Source of the DNA: Bacteroidales bacterium
Lineage (GTDB): Bacteria > Bacteroidota > Bacteroidia > Bacteroidales > UBA4181
Assembly (NCBI GenBank): GCA_031287245.1
Contig: JAITTD010000068.1
Span: forward strand, 1-37,274
Direction of reading: 5' to 3'
Length of the DNA stretch: 37,274 nucleotides
Made by a program: the position numbers and the translations under genes. Every line of letters starts with the position of its first letter. Positions within the stretch are counted from its first letter, which is position 1. Positions 15,230 to 25,000 of this stretch are shown piece by piece. Below the pieces are notes generated by a model. It saw nothing but the letters and a program-made list of their open reading frames with translations. It searched no databases and was not told the origin of the DNA.

Positions 15230-16681
15230 TCACACCGCTTTCAGTGTCTCCACCAAGTATTTCCAAAACTGCGCCACCGTTGGGATGTTCACTTTTTCGC
15301 CGGGCGAATGTGGGTGCAGGATGGTGGGACCGCAAGAAATAAACTCCATTTCGGGATAGTTTTTGCCAAAAATGGCACATTCCAATCCGGCATGAATCAC
15401 CTTCACAGTTGCCTCTTTTTGAAAGGATTTTTTGTAGGTGTCCTTCATAACGGACAGTATCTTAGAGTTGAAGTTGGGACGCCATCCCGGATAGCCACCG
15501 CTCAGTTCCGCCTTGCTTCCAGCCAATTCTGCCAAAGCGGCGATTTCTTCTGCCAGCGCCTCTTTTGCCGAATCAACCGAACTGCGCAGCAAACAAGCGA
15601 TATTTACCGCTTTGCCGTCGGATTTTACAATGGCTAAATTGGTGGAAGTTTCCACCACATCGGGCATATCGGCAATCATGCGCTGTGCTCCGTTTGGCAT
15701 AACGAGTATCGTGTTGATGATTTTATCCTGCGATGCCTTGTTGATGACTGTTGCGGGCAATGAGGTTTTTTCGGCTGTGAAAATGATGCCCTGTTCCACT
15801 CCGTCCAATTCGGTGGTGATCGTTTTCAGGAAACCGGCTGTATATGCTTGCAAATCGGCGCTTTTGGCAGTCGGCACAGTGATAACCGCTGTGGCTTCAC
15901 GCGGAATGGCGTTGCGCATATTGCCCCCTTCGATGGATGCCAGCCGCACATCGTATTTCGCTGCGGCGTTCCACAGATAACGCGCCAGAATTTTGTTGGC
16001 ATTGCCCCTGCCTATGTTGATGTCGGTGCCGGAATGTCCGCCTTTCAAGCCGGTCAGCGTCAGTTTGCAGGCTTCGGTTGTTTTGTCGGGCGTTTCGCTG
16101 TCGTAGGGTATGGCTATGGTCAGGTTGACGCCGCCTGCGCAACCGATGCACAGTTCGCCTTCTTCCTCCGAATCAAGATTGAGAAAGAAAGAGCCTTTCA
16201 ACACCCCGGCTTGCAATCCGTTAGCGCCGGTCATGCCTGTTTCTTCGTCAATGGTGAAAAGCGCCTCAATGGGTCCATGTGCGAGGTCTTTCGCTTCGAG
16301 CACCGCCAAAGATGCCGCTACGCCGATGCCGTTGTCCGAACCCAGCGTGGTGCCGCGGGCTTTCACCCAGTCACCATCCACATACGGATGTATCGGGTCT
16401 TTCTCGAAATCATGCTGCACATCGTTGTTTTTCTGCGGCACCATATCCAAATGGGATTGCAGCACAACGCCCGGGCGGTTTTCCATTCCTGCCGTTGCCG
16501 GTTTTCGGATAATCACATTGCCGGTCGCGTCAACAGTATAGTCCAACCCCTGTGCGATGGCAAAATTCTTCACAAATTCCACCGCTTTGGCTTCCTTTTT
16601 CGATGGGCGCGGGATAGCGCTCAATGCTGCAAAATGCTTCCACAAAAGTTGTGGTTCTAAGGTATTTAATTCTTTACTCAT
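15230..16681 (-). CDS. pepD: Aminoacyl-histidine dipeptidase (M20 family, PepD)
   Basis: A 483-residue cytosolic dipeptidase that cleaves beta-alanyl-histidine and other Xaa-His dipeptides with two metal ions. Metal and catalytic residues are visible in LQSHLDMVPQKN, LGSDNGIG, DEETGMTGANGL (catalytic Glu) and LDSEEEG; the C-terminal histidines are in IHAGLECAIF and LHPHSPGE. Start taken at ATG 16681 (MSKELNTLEPQLLW); the 21-codon extension to 16744 runs through an A/T-rich leader that carries an imperfect -7 box (TACCTTTA, 16708-16715). It follows comB by 55 bases. Confidence 0.92.
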   Translation of the reverse strand: MSKELNTLEPQLLWKHFAALSAIPRPSKKEAKAVEFVKNFAIAQGLDYTVDATGNVIIRKPATAGMENRPGVVLQSHLDMVPQKNNDVQHDFEKDPIHPYVDGDWVKARGTTLGSDNGIGVAASLAVLEAKDLAHGPIEALFTIDEETGMTGANGLQAGVLKGSFFLNLDSEEEGELCIGCAGGVNLTIAIPYDSETPDKTTEACKLTLTGLKGGHSGTDINIGRGNANKILARYLWNAAAKYDVRLASIEGGNMRNAIPREATAVITVPTAKSADLQAYTAGFLKTITTELDGVEQGIIFTAEKTSLPATVINKASQDKIINTILVMPNGAQRMIADMPDVVETSTNLAIVKSDGKAVNIACLLRSSVDSAKEALAEEIAALAELAGSKAELSGGYPGWRPNFNSKILSVMKDTYKKSFQKEATVKVIHAGLECAIFGKNYPEMEFISCGPTILHPHSPGEKVNIPTVAQFWKYLVETLKAV

Positions 16682-16736
16682 GGTTCTTTTATTTATTTTT
16701 TGGGTTGTAAAGGTACATTTATTTTTGATAAAATCA

Positions 16737-17444
16737 CTAATCATTCATAATTATTCCTTCGCTATACACCGGCACAATGTCCGTCAGGTCGATGGTGTGG
16801 CAATAGGGAATCGTGTCTGCGGCGTTGATTTTTCGCAGGCGTTCGTTTTGGGCTGCCTTTTTGATGTAGCCCATCAGGTCGGCTTTTGCCAGCGACCAAA
16901 GATCCATAGCCGCCAGAGCGCTGTCGCATACGGTGGTGAATTTGCCGGTATCCGTCAGTCGTTGCGCCACTGCACCTGCAAACACAGCGTCTTCCAAGTT
17001 AAATCGTCCTTTCCAGCCGGCGCAAAGCAGGAAAACATCACTGTCCCCCGCTTCGAGCCATCGGCATACTGCGCTGAGGTTGAGGTAACTGCCCACTGCC
17101 ACACGTCGGCATTGTGCAGCCGTATTGATAGTGTGCGTTCCGTTGGTAGTGCTGTAAGCAATGGTTTTCCCCGCCACCCGTTCGCGAGTAAAATATTTCG
17201 GAGAGTTGCCGATGTCTGCAAAATCAAGTTTGACGCCATCCCGTTCGGCAGCAATGATATACCTTCCCACGTAAGTTTTCAATTCTTCGATGGTGCTGAC
17301 GGGGATTACCCGTTCCGCTCCGTTCATAAATGCAGTGCAAATGGAAGATGTGGCGCGAAGCACGTCAATAGCCACAGCATTGCAGCCCTCGTGAGGATAG
17401 GATGGAAACTGAACAGGGGTAAAACAAACGTTGATTTGATGCAT
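16737..17444 (-). CDS. comB: 2-phosphosulfolactate phosphatase (ComB)
   Basis: A 235-residue ComB-family phosphatase. Recognisable segments are AVAIDVLRATSSICTAF near residue 24, GNSPKYF, TTNGTHTI, VFLLCAGWKGRFNLEDAVFAGA and the C-terminal DTIPYCHTIDLTDIVPVY. ComB hydrolyses 2-phosphosulfolactate in coenzyme M synthesis in archaea; in Bacteroidetes without coenzyme M it is thought to serve sulfonate metabolism such as sulfonolipid precursors, which is inference here. It is divergent from gcvT, and their promoters share a 127-bp gap. Confidence 0.85.
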   Translation of the reverse strand: MHQINVCFTPVQFPSYPHEGCNAVAIDVLRATSSICTAFMNGAERVIPVSTIEELKTYVGRYIIAAERDGVKLDFADIGNSPKYFTRERVAGKTIAYSTTNGTHTINTAAQCRRVAVGSYLNLSAVCRWLEAGDSDVFLLCAGWKGRFNLEDAVFAGAVAQRLTDTGKFTTVCDSALAAMDLWSLAKADLMGYIKKAAQNERLRKINAADTIPYCHTIDLTDIVPVYSEGIIMND

Positions 17445-17464
17445 AACAATTCAGAATGGAAATA

Positions 17465-17472
17465 CAAAAATA
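17465..17472 (-). promoter_or_regulatory. comB -7 promoter box
   Basis: TATTTTTG on the minus strand, 20 bases before the comB ATG. -33 is not clear. Confidence 0.5.
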
Positions 17473-17536
17473 ATGCTTATTATCGGAATAAAGACCAATC
17501 CACTAAATCTTTTTTCTTTTATTGCTGGAAAAACTG

Positions 17537-17544
17537 TAATTTTG
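17537..17544 (+). promoter_or_regulatory. gcvT -7 promoter box
   Basis: TAATTTTG, 27 bases before the gcvT ATG. -33 is not clear. It lies between the upstream ATG of the longer reading and the chosen start, which supports the shorter gcvT. Confidence 0.5.
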
Positions 17545-17571
17545 TTTGATAATGATAATGATAAAATTTCG

Positions 17572-18657
17572 ATGAAAAGTACCGTATTTGAAGCAATCCA
17601 TCAACAATTGGGCGCAAAAATGTTGCCCTTTGCAGGATTCAATATGCCCATTGAATATTCGGGCATCAACCACGAGCATATTACAGTGAGAGAGGGCGTT
17701 GGTGTGTTCGATGTGTCGCACATGGGCGAAATTTGGGTGAAAGGACCCAAGGCGTTGGAACTTATCCAGTATGTTGCCAGCAACGACGCTTCCGTGCTGT
17801 CTGCTGGCAAAGTGCAGTATTCCTGCCTGCCCAACGGCAAAGGCGGCATCGTAGATGATATCCTCGTGTATTGCTACGACAAACAGAAATATCTCTTGGT
17901 GGTGAATGCCGCCAACACCGCCAAGGATTGGGCATGGATACAAGCCAACAACCACGTTGGCGCAACATTGGAAAATGCATCGGACAGCATGTCCCAATTG
18001 GCAGTGCAGGGACCGAAAGCCATCGCAGCCATGCAAAAACTGACTTCCCTTGACCTTAGCGCCATACCTTACTACTCATTCATAACGGGCGAGTTTGCAG
18101 GCGTGCGCGACGTCATTATCTCGGCAACGGGCTATACCGGTGCAGGCGGTTTCGAGTTGTATTTCTACAATGCCGATGGCGTAAAAATATGGAATGCCTT
18201 GTTTGAAGCAGGCAAGGAAGAAGGCATCCTTCCCATCGGGCTGGCTGCCCGTGATACGCTGCGACTGGAAAAGGGTTTTTGTCTCTACGGCAACGATATA
18301 GACAATACCACTTCGCCCATCGAAGCCGGTTTGGGCTGGATTACCAAATTTTCTCCCGACAAAGACTTTATTGACAAAGCCTTCTTGCAGGAGCAAAAAG
18401 CGAAAGGTGTTGCCCGTAAATTAGCAGGCTTAGCAATGATTGACCGCGGCATTCCACGCCATGGCTACGATATCACCAACGCTGCGGGCAACAAAATCGG
18501 TCATATCACCTCCGGCACCATGTCGCCATGCCTCAAAACAGGCATTGGAATGGGTTATGTAGCATCGGAATACGCCGCAATCGGCACCACAGTATTCATT
18601 TCCATCCGCGACAAACTGCTAAAAGCCCAAGTGGTAAAAATGCCGTTTGTCAATTAA
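17572..18657 (+). CDS. gcvT: Glycine cleavage system T protein (aminomethyltransferase)
   Basis: A 361-residue tetrahydrofolate-dependent aminomethyltransferase; it releases ammonia from the aminomethyl-lipoyl H protein and forms methylene-THF. Motifs: KMLPFAGFNMPIEYSGI, GVFDVSHMGEIWVKG, GGIVDDILVYCYDKQKYLLV with VNAANTAKDWAW, SATGYTGAGGFELYF, AARDTLRLEKGFCLYGNDI and a C-terminal GHITSGTMSPCL. Length fits the family. The longer reading from 17473 adds 33 codons across the promoter. The other glycine cleavage genes are not nearby. Confidence 0.95.
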   Translation: MKSTVFEAIHQQLGAKMLPFAGFNMPIEYSGINHEHITVREGVGVFDVSHMGEIWVKGPKALELIQYVASNDASVLSAGKVQYSCLPNGKGGIVDDILVYCYDKQKYLLVVNAANTAKDWAWIQANNHVGATLENASDSMSQLAVQGPKAIAAMQKLTSLDLSAIPYYSFITGEFAGVRDVIISATGYTGAGGFELYFYNADGVKIWNALFEAGKEEGILPIGLAARDTLRLEKGFCLYGNDIDNTTSPIEAGLGWITKFSPDKDFIDKAFLQEQKAKGVARKLAGLAMIDRGIPRHGYDITNAAGNKIGHITSGTMSPCLKTGIGMGYVASEYAAIGTTVFISIRDKLLKAQVVKMPFVN

Positions 18658-18700
18658 AAATTACGCAAAATGCCGTAATTCGTAATTTTTAATTCGTAAT
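18658..18700. repeat. Small repeat between convergent gcvT and secA
   Basis: A short stem ATTACG/CGTAAT (18660-18665 with 18674-18679) followed by two direct copies of AATTCGTAATT. It may act as a weak bidirectional terminator; similar AATTCGTAATT sequence precedes thiS near 34311. Confidence 0.35.
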
Positions 18701-21700
18701 TCACAAAGAAGCCCCACAGCAGTTTTTGTATTTTTTCCCGCTACCGCAGGGGCAGGGGTCGTTGCGTCCCACCTTTTTCTCGGTTTTTACGATGGGTTGC
18801 GGCTTTTGCTTTTCGCGAGTGTCTCCCATTTCGGACGCGGACTGTTGTGATGAGCGGCGATTGTATTCGCTTTTATGCACCTGCATACGGCTCATGTCCA
18901 AACGGCGCGGCGCTTGTGCACGTTGCACCTCATTGGGGTCGCGAAGAGGAATGCTGCTTTTGAGCAAGAGCGACACCACATCACGATTGATTTTTTCCAT
19001 CATCGTTTTGAACAGTTCAAACGACTCGAATTTGTAAATCAACAGCGGGTCTTTCTGCTCATAACTGGCATTTTGCACTGACGTACGCAGGTCGTCCAAC
19101 TCGCGAAGATGCTCTTTCCAAGCCTCATCGATGGTGGCAAGAATAGCGCTTTTCTCAAACGAGCGCATCAACTCGCGTCCCTGCGTTTCGTATGATTTTT
19201 TCAGATTGGTGATAATCTGATACATACGACGTCCGTCTGTGAAGGGCACTACAATGTTTTCGTATTGATTACCCTGATTTTCAAACACATCCTTGATAAC
19301 CGGCAGCGCCTGTTGTGCATTGTGTTCACTCTTGCGCTGATAGCCTTGCAAAACTGTGTCATACACGCGCTCAATGGTTTCATTTACAGGCTCTTTCAGG
19401 AAAGTCTGCTCATCAAGGGGTAACTCTATGGAAAAGAGGCGAATCATTTCTATGCTCAAGCCCTCGTAATCCTGATTTTCGTGAAATTCATTTACCAAAC
19501 TCTCGATGTCATCGTACATCATGTTGGCAATGTCAATAGTGAGGCGTTCGCCGTAAAGGGCATGGCGGCGTTTGGTGTATATTACCTCGCGCTGCGAGTT
19601 CATTACATCATCATATTCCAGCAAACGCTTGCGAATACCAAAATTATTTTCTTCGACCTTGCGCTGCGCCCGCTCTATGGAACGGGTAATCATTGAATGT
19701 TGGATTACTTCGCCTTCTTTCAATCCGAGCCTGTCCATCATGCTTGCTATACGGTCGGAACCGAAGAGGCGCATCAAGTCGTCTTCCAGCGACACGAAAA
19801 ACTGCGAACTTCCCGGGTCGCCCTGTCGTCCGGCACGACCGCGTAGCTGCCTGTCCACGCGGCGCGATTCGTGGCGTTCCGTACCTACAATGGCTAAACC
19901 GCCCGCCGCCCGCACTTCGGGCGACAGTTTGATGTCGGTACCACGTCCCGCCATATTGGTGGCGATGGTGACAGTGCCCGATTGTCCGGCTTCGGCTACA
20001 ATGTCGGCTTCGCGCTGGTGCAATTTCGCATTCAGCACATTGTGCTTGATCTTGCGGAGGTTGAGCATCTTGCTCAGCAATTCCGATATTTCTACCGATG
20101 TGGTACCCACCAGCACAGGGCGTCCGTTGTTGACCAAATTAACGATTTCGTCAATCACTGCGTTGTATTTTTCACGTTTGGTCTTATACACCAAGTCCTC
20201 GTGGTCGGTGCGGGTAATCGGTTTGTTGGTCGGAATCACCACTACGTCCAATTTGTAGATATTCCACAACTCGCCTGCTTCCGTTTCTGCCGTACCGGTC
20301 ATACCTGCAAGTTTGTGGTACATACGGAAATAATTCTGCAACGTGATGGTAGCGAATGTTTGTGTGGCGGCTTCCACCTTTACACTTTCTTTTGCTTCGA
20401 TAGCCTGATGCAGTCCGTCGGAATAGCGACGTCCTTCCATGATACGTCCTGTCTGCTCGTCAACGATTTTCACCTTGTTGTCAATCACCACATATTCATC
20501 GTCTTTCTCGAACAGCGTGTAGGCTTTCAACAATTGATTGACTGTATGCACCCGTTCAGACTTGATGGCATAATCCTGTAACAAAGCGTCCTTCTGTTGG
20601 ATTTTGGCTTCTGGCGAAAGATTTTGTTTTTCAAGTTCCGAAATAGAAGTTCCTATGTCTGGAAGAATGAAGAAATTAGGGTCTTCCGTGCGGCGCGTCA
20701 AAATTTCGATGCCTTTGTCGGTCAATTCTATACTGTTGTGTTTTTCGTCAATAACAAAGAACAATTCATCGGTAACGATGTGCATATTCTTGTTATTGTC
20801 CTGCATATAAAAATTTTCGGTTTTCTGCAATAACAACTTGTGTCCCTGTTCACTCAGCAATTTGATAAGGGGCTTGTTCTTGGGCAATCCCTTGTGCGCC
20901 CGCAGTAGCAGCAATCCGCCTTTGTCGCGTTCCTTACTGTCTTCGCTATCAACGAGGGTCTTACATTCAGCCAATATCTGTGTTACCAAGCGGCGTTGCT
21001 CGTTGAAAAGTTGTTCCACTCGCGCTTTGTACTCGTCGAACAGTTGATTATCGCCTTTTGGCACGGGTCCTGCGATGATGAGAGGTGTTCGGGCATCGTC
21101 AATCAAGACGGAATCCACCTCATCCACGATGGAGTAGTGGTGTTTTCGCTGCACGAGGTCTTCGGGACTAATTGCCATATTATCGCGCAAATAGTCGAAA
21201 CCGAACTCGTTGTTGGTGCCGAAAGTGATGTCGGAATTGTAGGCAGCGCGGCGTTCGGGCGAGTTGGGTTGATGCTTGTCAATGCAATCCACCGACAAAC
21301 CGTGGAACTCGTAGAGCGGTCCCATCCACTCGGAGTCGCGCTTGGAAAGGTAATCATTCACCGTCACCACGTGTACGCCCAGTCCTGCCAAAGCGTTCAG
21401 AAAAACGGGCAGCGTTGCCACCAATGTTTTTCCTTCTCCGGTCGCCATCTCGGCGATTTTTCCCTGATGCAGCACCACGCCGCCAATCAACTGCACATCG
21501 TAATGCACCATATCCCACACGATTTCGTTGCCGCCGGCCACCCATCGGTTGAGCCATATCGCTTTGTCGCCGGCTATCATCACGTTGTGCTTGTGCACCG
21601 CCAATGCGCGGTCAAAGTCGGTGGCTGTCACCTCGATGCGCTCGTTTTCCTTGAAACGCCGTGCTGTTTCCTTCATAATGGAAAAGGCAACAGGGAGAAT

Positions 21701-22021
21701 CTCGTTCAACGTCTTTTCAACATCATCCACCATCAATTTCTCTATTCGGTCGATTTCCTTGTAGCATTTTTCCACCTCATCCACAGAGGCGTTAACGTCC
21801 TCCGCCTTGACTTTCAGGTCGGCGATTTTAATTTGCTCGTCGCGTATGGCGTCCTGTATCTGTTTCCGCATCTGCGCGGTTTCTTCCCTCAACTGGTCAT
21901 TGGACAAACCGGCAACGCGCTCGTACGCAGTCTTTATCCTGTCCACATAAGGACGGATTTCCTTCATGTCTTTCTGGGCTTTATTGCCAAACAGCGAGGA
22001 TAAAAAAGAATTTACACTCAT
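18701..22021 (-). CDS. secA: Preprotein translocase ATPase SecA
   Basis: An 1106-residue SecA, the ATPase motor that drives preproteins through SecYEG. Motifs: MATGEGKTLVATLP (Walker A, near residue 193), VHVVTVNDYLSKRDSEWM, YSIVDEVDSVLIDDART (DEAD-type Walker B), GMTGTAETE, TNMAGRGTDIKL, RQLRGRAGRQGDPGSS, and a C-terminal zinc-binding DPCPCGSGKKYKNCCG. It is about 200 residues longer than E. coli SecA because of an N-terminal insertion before the Walker motif and another around residues 340-420 (GLLLLRAHKGLPKNKP); both are usual in Bacteroidetes. It is divergent from prfC. Confidence 0.97.
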   Translation of the reverse strand: MSVNSFLSSLFGNKAQKDMKEIRPYVDRIKTAYERVAGLSNDQLREETAQMRKQIQDAIRDEQIKIADLKVKAEDVNASVDEVEKCYKEIDRIEKLMVDDVEKTLNEILPVAFSIMKETARRFKENERIEVTATDFDRALAVHKHNVMIAGDKAIWLNRWVAGGNEIVWDMVHYDVQLIGGVVLHQGKIAEMATGEGKTLVATLPVFLNALAGLGVHVVTVNDYLSKRDSEWMGPLYEFHGLSVDCIDKHQPNSPERRAAYNSDITFGTNNEFGFDYLRDNMAISPEDLVQRKHHYSIVDEVDSVLIDDARTPLIIAGPVPKGDNQLFDEYKARVEQLFNEQRRLVTQILAECKTLVDSEDSKERDKGGLLLLRAHKGLPKNKPLIKLLSEQGHKLLLQKTENFYMQDNNKNMHIVTDELFFVIDEKHNSIELTDKGIEILTRRTEDPNFFILPDIGTSISELEKQNLSPEAKIQQKDALLQDYAIKSERVHTVNQLLKAYTLFEKDDEYVVIDNKVKIVDEQTGRIMEGRRYSDGLHQAIEAKESVKVEAATQTFATITLQNYFRMYHKLAGMTGTAETEAGELWNIYKLDVVVIPTNKPITRTDHEDLVYKTKREKYNAVIDEIVNLVNNGRPVLVGTTSVEISELLSKMLNLRKIKHNVLNAKLHQREADIVAEAGQSGTVTIATNMAGRGTDIKLSPEVRAAGGLAIVGTERHESRRVDRQLRGRAGRQGDPGSSQFFVSLEDDLMRLFGSDRIASMMDRLGLKEGEVIQHSMITRSIERAQRKVEENNFGIRKRLLEYDDVMNSQREVIYTKRRHALYGERLTIDIANMMYDDIESLVNEFHENQDYEGLSIEMIRLFSIELPLDEQTFLKEPVNETIERVYDTVLQGYQRKSEHNAQQALPVIKDVFENQGNQYENIVVPFTDGRRMYQIITNLKKSYETQGRELMRSFEKSAILATIDEAWKEHLRELDDLRTSVQNASYEQKDPLLIYKFESFELFKTMMEKINRDVVSLLLKSSIPLRDPNEVQRAQAPRRLDMSRMQVHKSEYNRRSSQQSASEMGDTREKQKPQPIVKTEKKVGRNDPCPCGSGKKYKNCCGASL

Positions 22022-22057
22022 TTATATTTTGGATAAATATTGTCTTGATTAAAACTG

Positions 22058-22065
22058 CAAAATTA
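22058..22065 (-). promoter_or_regulatory. secA -7 promoter box
   Basis: TAATTTTG on the minus strand, 36 bases before the secA ATG. Confidence 0.5.
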
Positions 22066-22105
22066 CGATAATTTTTGGAATTAAGAATATAAGAAGAATA
22101 TTTCG

Positions 22106-22113
22106 TACCTTTG
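22106..22113 (+). promoter_or_regulatory. prfC-mnmA -7 promoter box
   Basis: TACCTTTG, a full TAnnTTTG match, 25 bases before the prfC ATG. No clear -33 TTG. Confidence 0.5.
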
Positions 22114-22138
22114 TCGCCAAAATAGATGTGATTGATTG

Positions 22139-23716
22139 ATGGATTTTAAACAGGAAATAGAGCGGCGGCGCACGTTTGCCGTCATTGCGCACCCCGATGC
22201 GGGGAAAACTACATTGACAGAAAAATTGCTCTTGTTTGGCGGGGCTATCCATGTGGCAGGCGCCGTGAAATCGAACAAAATCAGGAAGACAGCCACTTCT
22301 GACTTTATGGAAATTGAGAAACAGCGCGGCATATCGGTGGCTACCTCGGTGATGGGCTTTGAATACCGCGACACCAAAATCAATATACTTGACACACCCG
22401 GGCATCAGGATTTTGCCGAAGATACTTACCGCACGCTTACCGCTGTGGACAGCGTGATCGTGGTCATTGACGCCGCCAAAGGCGTGGAGCCGCAGACGCT
22501 CAAACTGATGGATGTGTGCCGTATGCGCCAAACGCCGGTCATCGTGTTTGTCAATAAGTTAGACCGCGAAGGGCAAGATCCTTTCGATTTGATGGATGAA
22601 CTGGAACAGCAACTGAGGGTGCAGGTTTGCCCTATGACGTGGCCAGTGAGCAGTGGCGCTACCTTCAAAGGCGTGTATAATCTGTATGAAAAGAATCTCA
22701 ATCTCTTTGTTTCCGACGAAAAACAGACCATTGCCGAGTCTGTTAATATCAGCGACCTGCACAACAAGGAATTGGACGAGCATATTGGCAAATTTGCCGA
22801 TAAACTGCGAGAGGACATCGAACTTGTCAGTGGAATCTATCCTGTGCCCGACATACCGGCATACCGCGCCGGAAAACTCGCGCCTGTGTTCTTCGGCAGT
22901 GCGCTGAACAATTTTGGCGTGCGCGAATTGTTGGATTGTTTTGTGGATATTGCGCCCACCCCGAAGACTTTTGAAACAGAAGAACGCACCATCCATCCGC
23001 AAGAGTTGAAACTGAGCGGGTTTATCTTCAAAATTCATGCCAACATGGACCCCAACCATCGCGACAGGATTGCGTTTCTGCGCGTTTGTTCGGGCGAGTT
23101 CCGTCGCAACACCAATTATCTGCACGTCAGGTTGGGGAAAAGCCTTAAATTCGCCAATCCCACAGCATTCATGGCAGACAAAAAGTCGGTGCTGGACGAA
23201 GCCTATCCGGGCGACATTGTGGGCATCTACGACACCGGCAATTTCAAAATAGGCGACACGCTGACCGAAGGCGAGACAATACATTTCAAAGGAATTCCGA
23301 GTTTTTCGCCGGAACTGTTCCGCTATGTGGAGAATGCCGACCCTATCCGCTACAAACAGTTGGCAAAGGGATTGGAACAACTGACAGACGAAGGGGTGGC
23401 GCAACTGTTCGTCAATCAGGCAAACGGACGTAAAATCATCGGGACGGTGGGCGCATTGCAATTTGACGTGATTCAATATCGCTTGGAGCACGAATACGGC
23501 GCTTCATGCACCTATCAGCCGATGCACCTCTACAAAGCCTGTTGGATAGAAGGAGATGACAAAGCCGAAATGGACGATTTCAAACGCCGCAAATGGCAGT
23601 TTATGGCATTGGACAAGGAAGGGCGCGATGTCTTTCTGGCTGAGTCGCAGTATGCTTTGAGCAATTCGCAGGAGAAATTTCCCAACATACGGTTTCATTT
23701 TACATCGGAATTTTAA
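22139..23716 (+). CDS. prfC: Peptide chain release factor 3
   Basis: A 525-residue translational GTPase that recycles RF1/RF2 after peptide release. G1 is AHPDAGKT (18-25), the switch region contains KQRGISVATSV, G3 is DTPGHQDF (85-92) and G4 NKLD (139-142). The RF3-specific segment MTWPVSSGATFKGVYN distinguishes it from EF-G. ATG 22139 is preferred over the adjacent in-frame TTG at 22136. It ends five bases before mnmA, with which it should be co-transcribed. Confidence 0.95.
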   Translation: MDFKQEIERRRTFAVIAHPDAGKTTLTEKLLLFGGAIHVAGAVKSNKIRKTATSDFMEIEKQRGISVATSVMGFEYRDTKINILDTPGHQDFAEDTYRTLTAVDSVIVVIDAAKGVEPQTLKLMDVCRMRQTPVIVFVNKLDREGQDPFDLMDELEQQLRVQVCPMTWPVSSGATFKGVYNLYEKNLNLFVSDEKQTIAESVNISDLHNKELDEHIGKFADKLREDIELVSGIYPVPDIPAYRAGKLAPVFFGSALNNFGVRELLDCFVDIAPTPKTFETEERTIHPQELKLSGFIFKIHANMDPNHRDRIAFLRVCSGEFRRNTNYLHVRLGKSLKFANPTAFMADKKSVLDEAYPGDIVGIYDTGNFKIGDTLTEGETIHFKGIPSFSPELFRYVENADPIRYKQLAKGLEQLTDEGVAQLFVNQANGRKIIGTVGALQFDVIQYRLEHEYGASCTYQPMHLYKACWIEGDDKAEMDDFKRRKWQFMALDKEGRDVFLAESQYALSNSQEKFPNIRFHFTSEF

Positions 23717-23721
23717 ACCAA

Positions 23722-24906
23722 GTGAAAATAGCGGTTGGTTTATCGGGAGGCGTCGATTCGAGCGTAGCAGCATGGCTTTTGAAGCAGCAGGGGCATGATG
23801 TGACAGGCTTGTTCATGGTGAACTGGCACGACACGGAAGGTACGCTGTCAGGCGATTGTCCATGGCACGACGATGTGATCTTTGCGCAATTGGTAGCCCG
23901 CAAATTGGACATCCCTTTTGAGGTAGTAGACCTCAGCAGTTCCTACCGCCAGCGGGTGGTGGACTATATGTTTGAGGAATACCGTTGCGGACGGACGCCC
24001 AATCCCGATGTGCTTTGCAACCGCGAAATCAAGTTTGATGAATTTGCCAAAGCCGCCTTTGCCACCGGAGCACAATATGTGGCTACGGGACATTACTGCC
24101 GCAAGGAAACCATGGATATTGACGGCGTGGAAACCTGCCGTTTGCTGGCAGGCAGCGACCCGGGCAAAGACCAGAGTTATTTTCTCTGTCAATTATCGCA
24201 AAAGCAACTATCAACGGCGCTCTTTCCTGTCGGGCATCTGATGAAGTCTGAAGTGCGCCGCATAGCGGAGGAGAATGGCTTGGTCACCGCCCGCCGAAAA
24301 GATTCGCAAGGGATATGTTTTGTCGGAAAAGTGGATTTGCCAATATTTTTGCAACAGCAACTCAAAGCCAAAGAAGGCGACATCATTGAAATACCGGCTG
24401 ATTTTGGCGGTTTTACGCTCAACATACCGGAAAACCAGCCACTACTTGAGAGATTGAAACTACTTGCCGCACCCTATACCTACAATGTGGCGGATGGGCG
24501 AATTGTGGGAAAACACAACGGCGCGCATTTTTTTACCATCGGACAGCGAAAGGGCATGAATGTGGGCGGTATGAAGGAGCCGCTTTTCGTCATCGGCACG
24601 GATGTGGCGCGAAACATCATCTACACCGGACAAAGCGACCGGCATCCGGGACTGTATCACCGGGCGCTTCGTGTGGCTGCGGCAGATATTCACCGCATAC
24701 GTCCGGATGAGGAGATACAGATGGGCACAGAACGCCGGATGCTGGTTCGTGTGCGCTATCGACAACCGCTGCAGCAGGCAACGCTCTACCGGCAGCCCGA
24801 CGGAATGTACATCCTGTTCGATGAGCCGCAACGAGGCATCACACCCGGACAGTTTGCCGCATGGTACAATGGCGACGAACTGATTGGGTCAGGGGTAATT
24901 GCATAA
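23722..24906 (+). CDS. mnmA: tRNA 2-thiouridine synthase MnmA
   Basis: A 394-residue tRNA-specific 2-thiouridylase that thiolates U34 in Lys, Glu and Gln tRNAs. The PP-loop GLSGGVDSSVAA is at 6-17; the two catalytic cysteines are Cys99 (NPDVLCN) and Cys199 (GICFVG). KDQSYFL and IGQRKGMNVG are also family-typical. It starts with GTG, five bases after the prfC stop. The stretch GDCPWHDD near residue 45 replaces the usual MKNW-type segment but is common in this lineage. Confidence 0.95.
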   Translation: MKIAVGLSGGVDSSVAAWLLKQQGHDVTGLFMVNWHDTEGTLSGDCPWHDDVIFAQLVARKLDIPFEVVDLSSSYRQRVVDYMFEEYRCGRTPNPDVLCNREIKFDEFAKAAFATGAQYVATGHYCRKETMDIDGVETCRLLAGSDPGKDQSYFLCQLSQKQLSTALFPVGHLMKSEVRRIAEENGLVTARRKDSQGICFVGKVDLPIFLQQQLKAKEGDIIEIPADFGGFTLNIPENQPLLERLKLLAAPYTYNVADGRIVGKHNGAHFFTIGQRKGMNVGGMKEPLFVIGTDVARNIIYTGQSDRHPGLYHRALRVAAADIHRIRPDEEIQMGTERRMLVRVRYRQPLQQATLYRQPDGMYILFDEPQRGITPGQFAAWYNGDELIGSGVIA

Positions 24907-24908
24907 TA

Positions 24909-25000
24909 GGTTCGGAGTGTTACCGTACTCCGGTTCGGAGTGTTACCGTACTCCAGTCTGGTGTGTTACCGTACACCGGTTCGGTGTGTTATCGTACTCC
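24909..25000. repeat. 23-bp tandem hairpin array (4 copies)
   Basis: Four exact-length 23-bp copies (24909, 24932, 24955, 24978). Copies 1-2 form the stem CGGAGT/ACTCCG around GTTACCGT. Copy 3 reads GGTGT/ACACC, a compensatory change of both strands; copy 4 is GGTGT/ACTCC with one mismatch. The array lies between convergent mnmA and the GH30 gene, whose last codons lie in copy 4. Confidence 0.85.

Noticed and set aside
24909..25000. CRISPR array
   Set aside because: Units are contiguous 23-mers with no spacers and no cas genes nearby. The 10-, 11- and 43-bp arrays also lack spacers.
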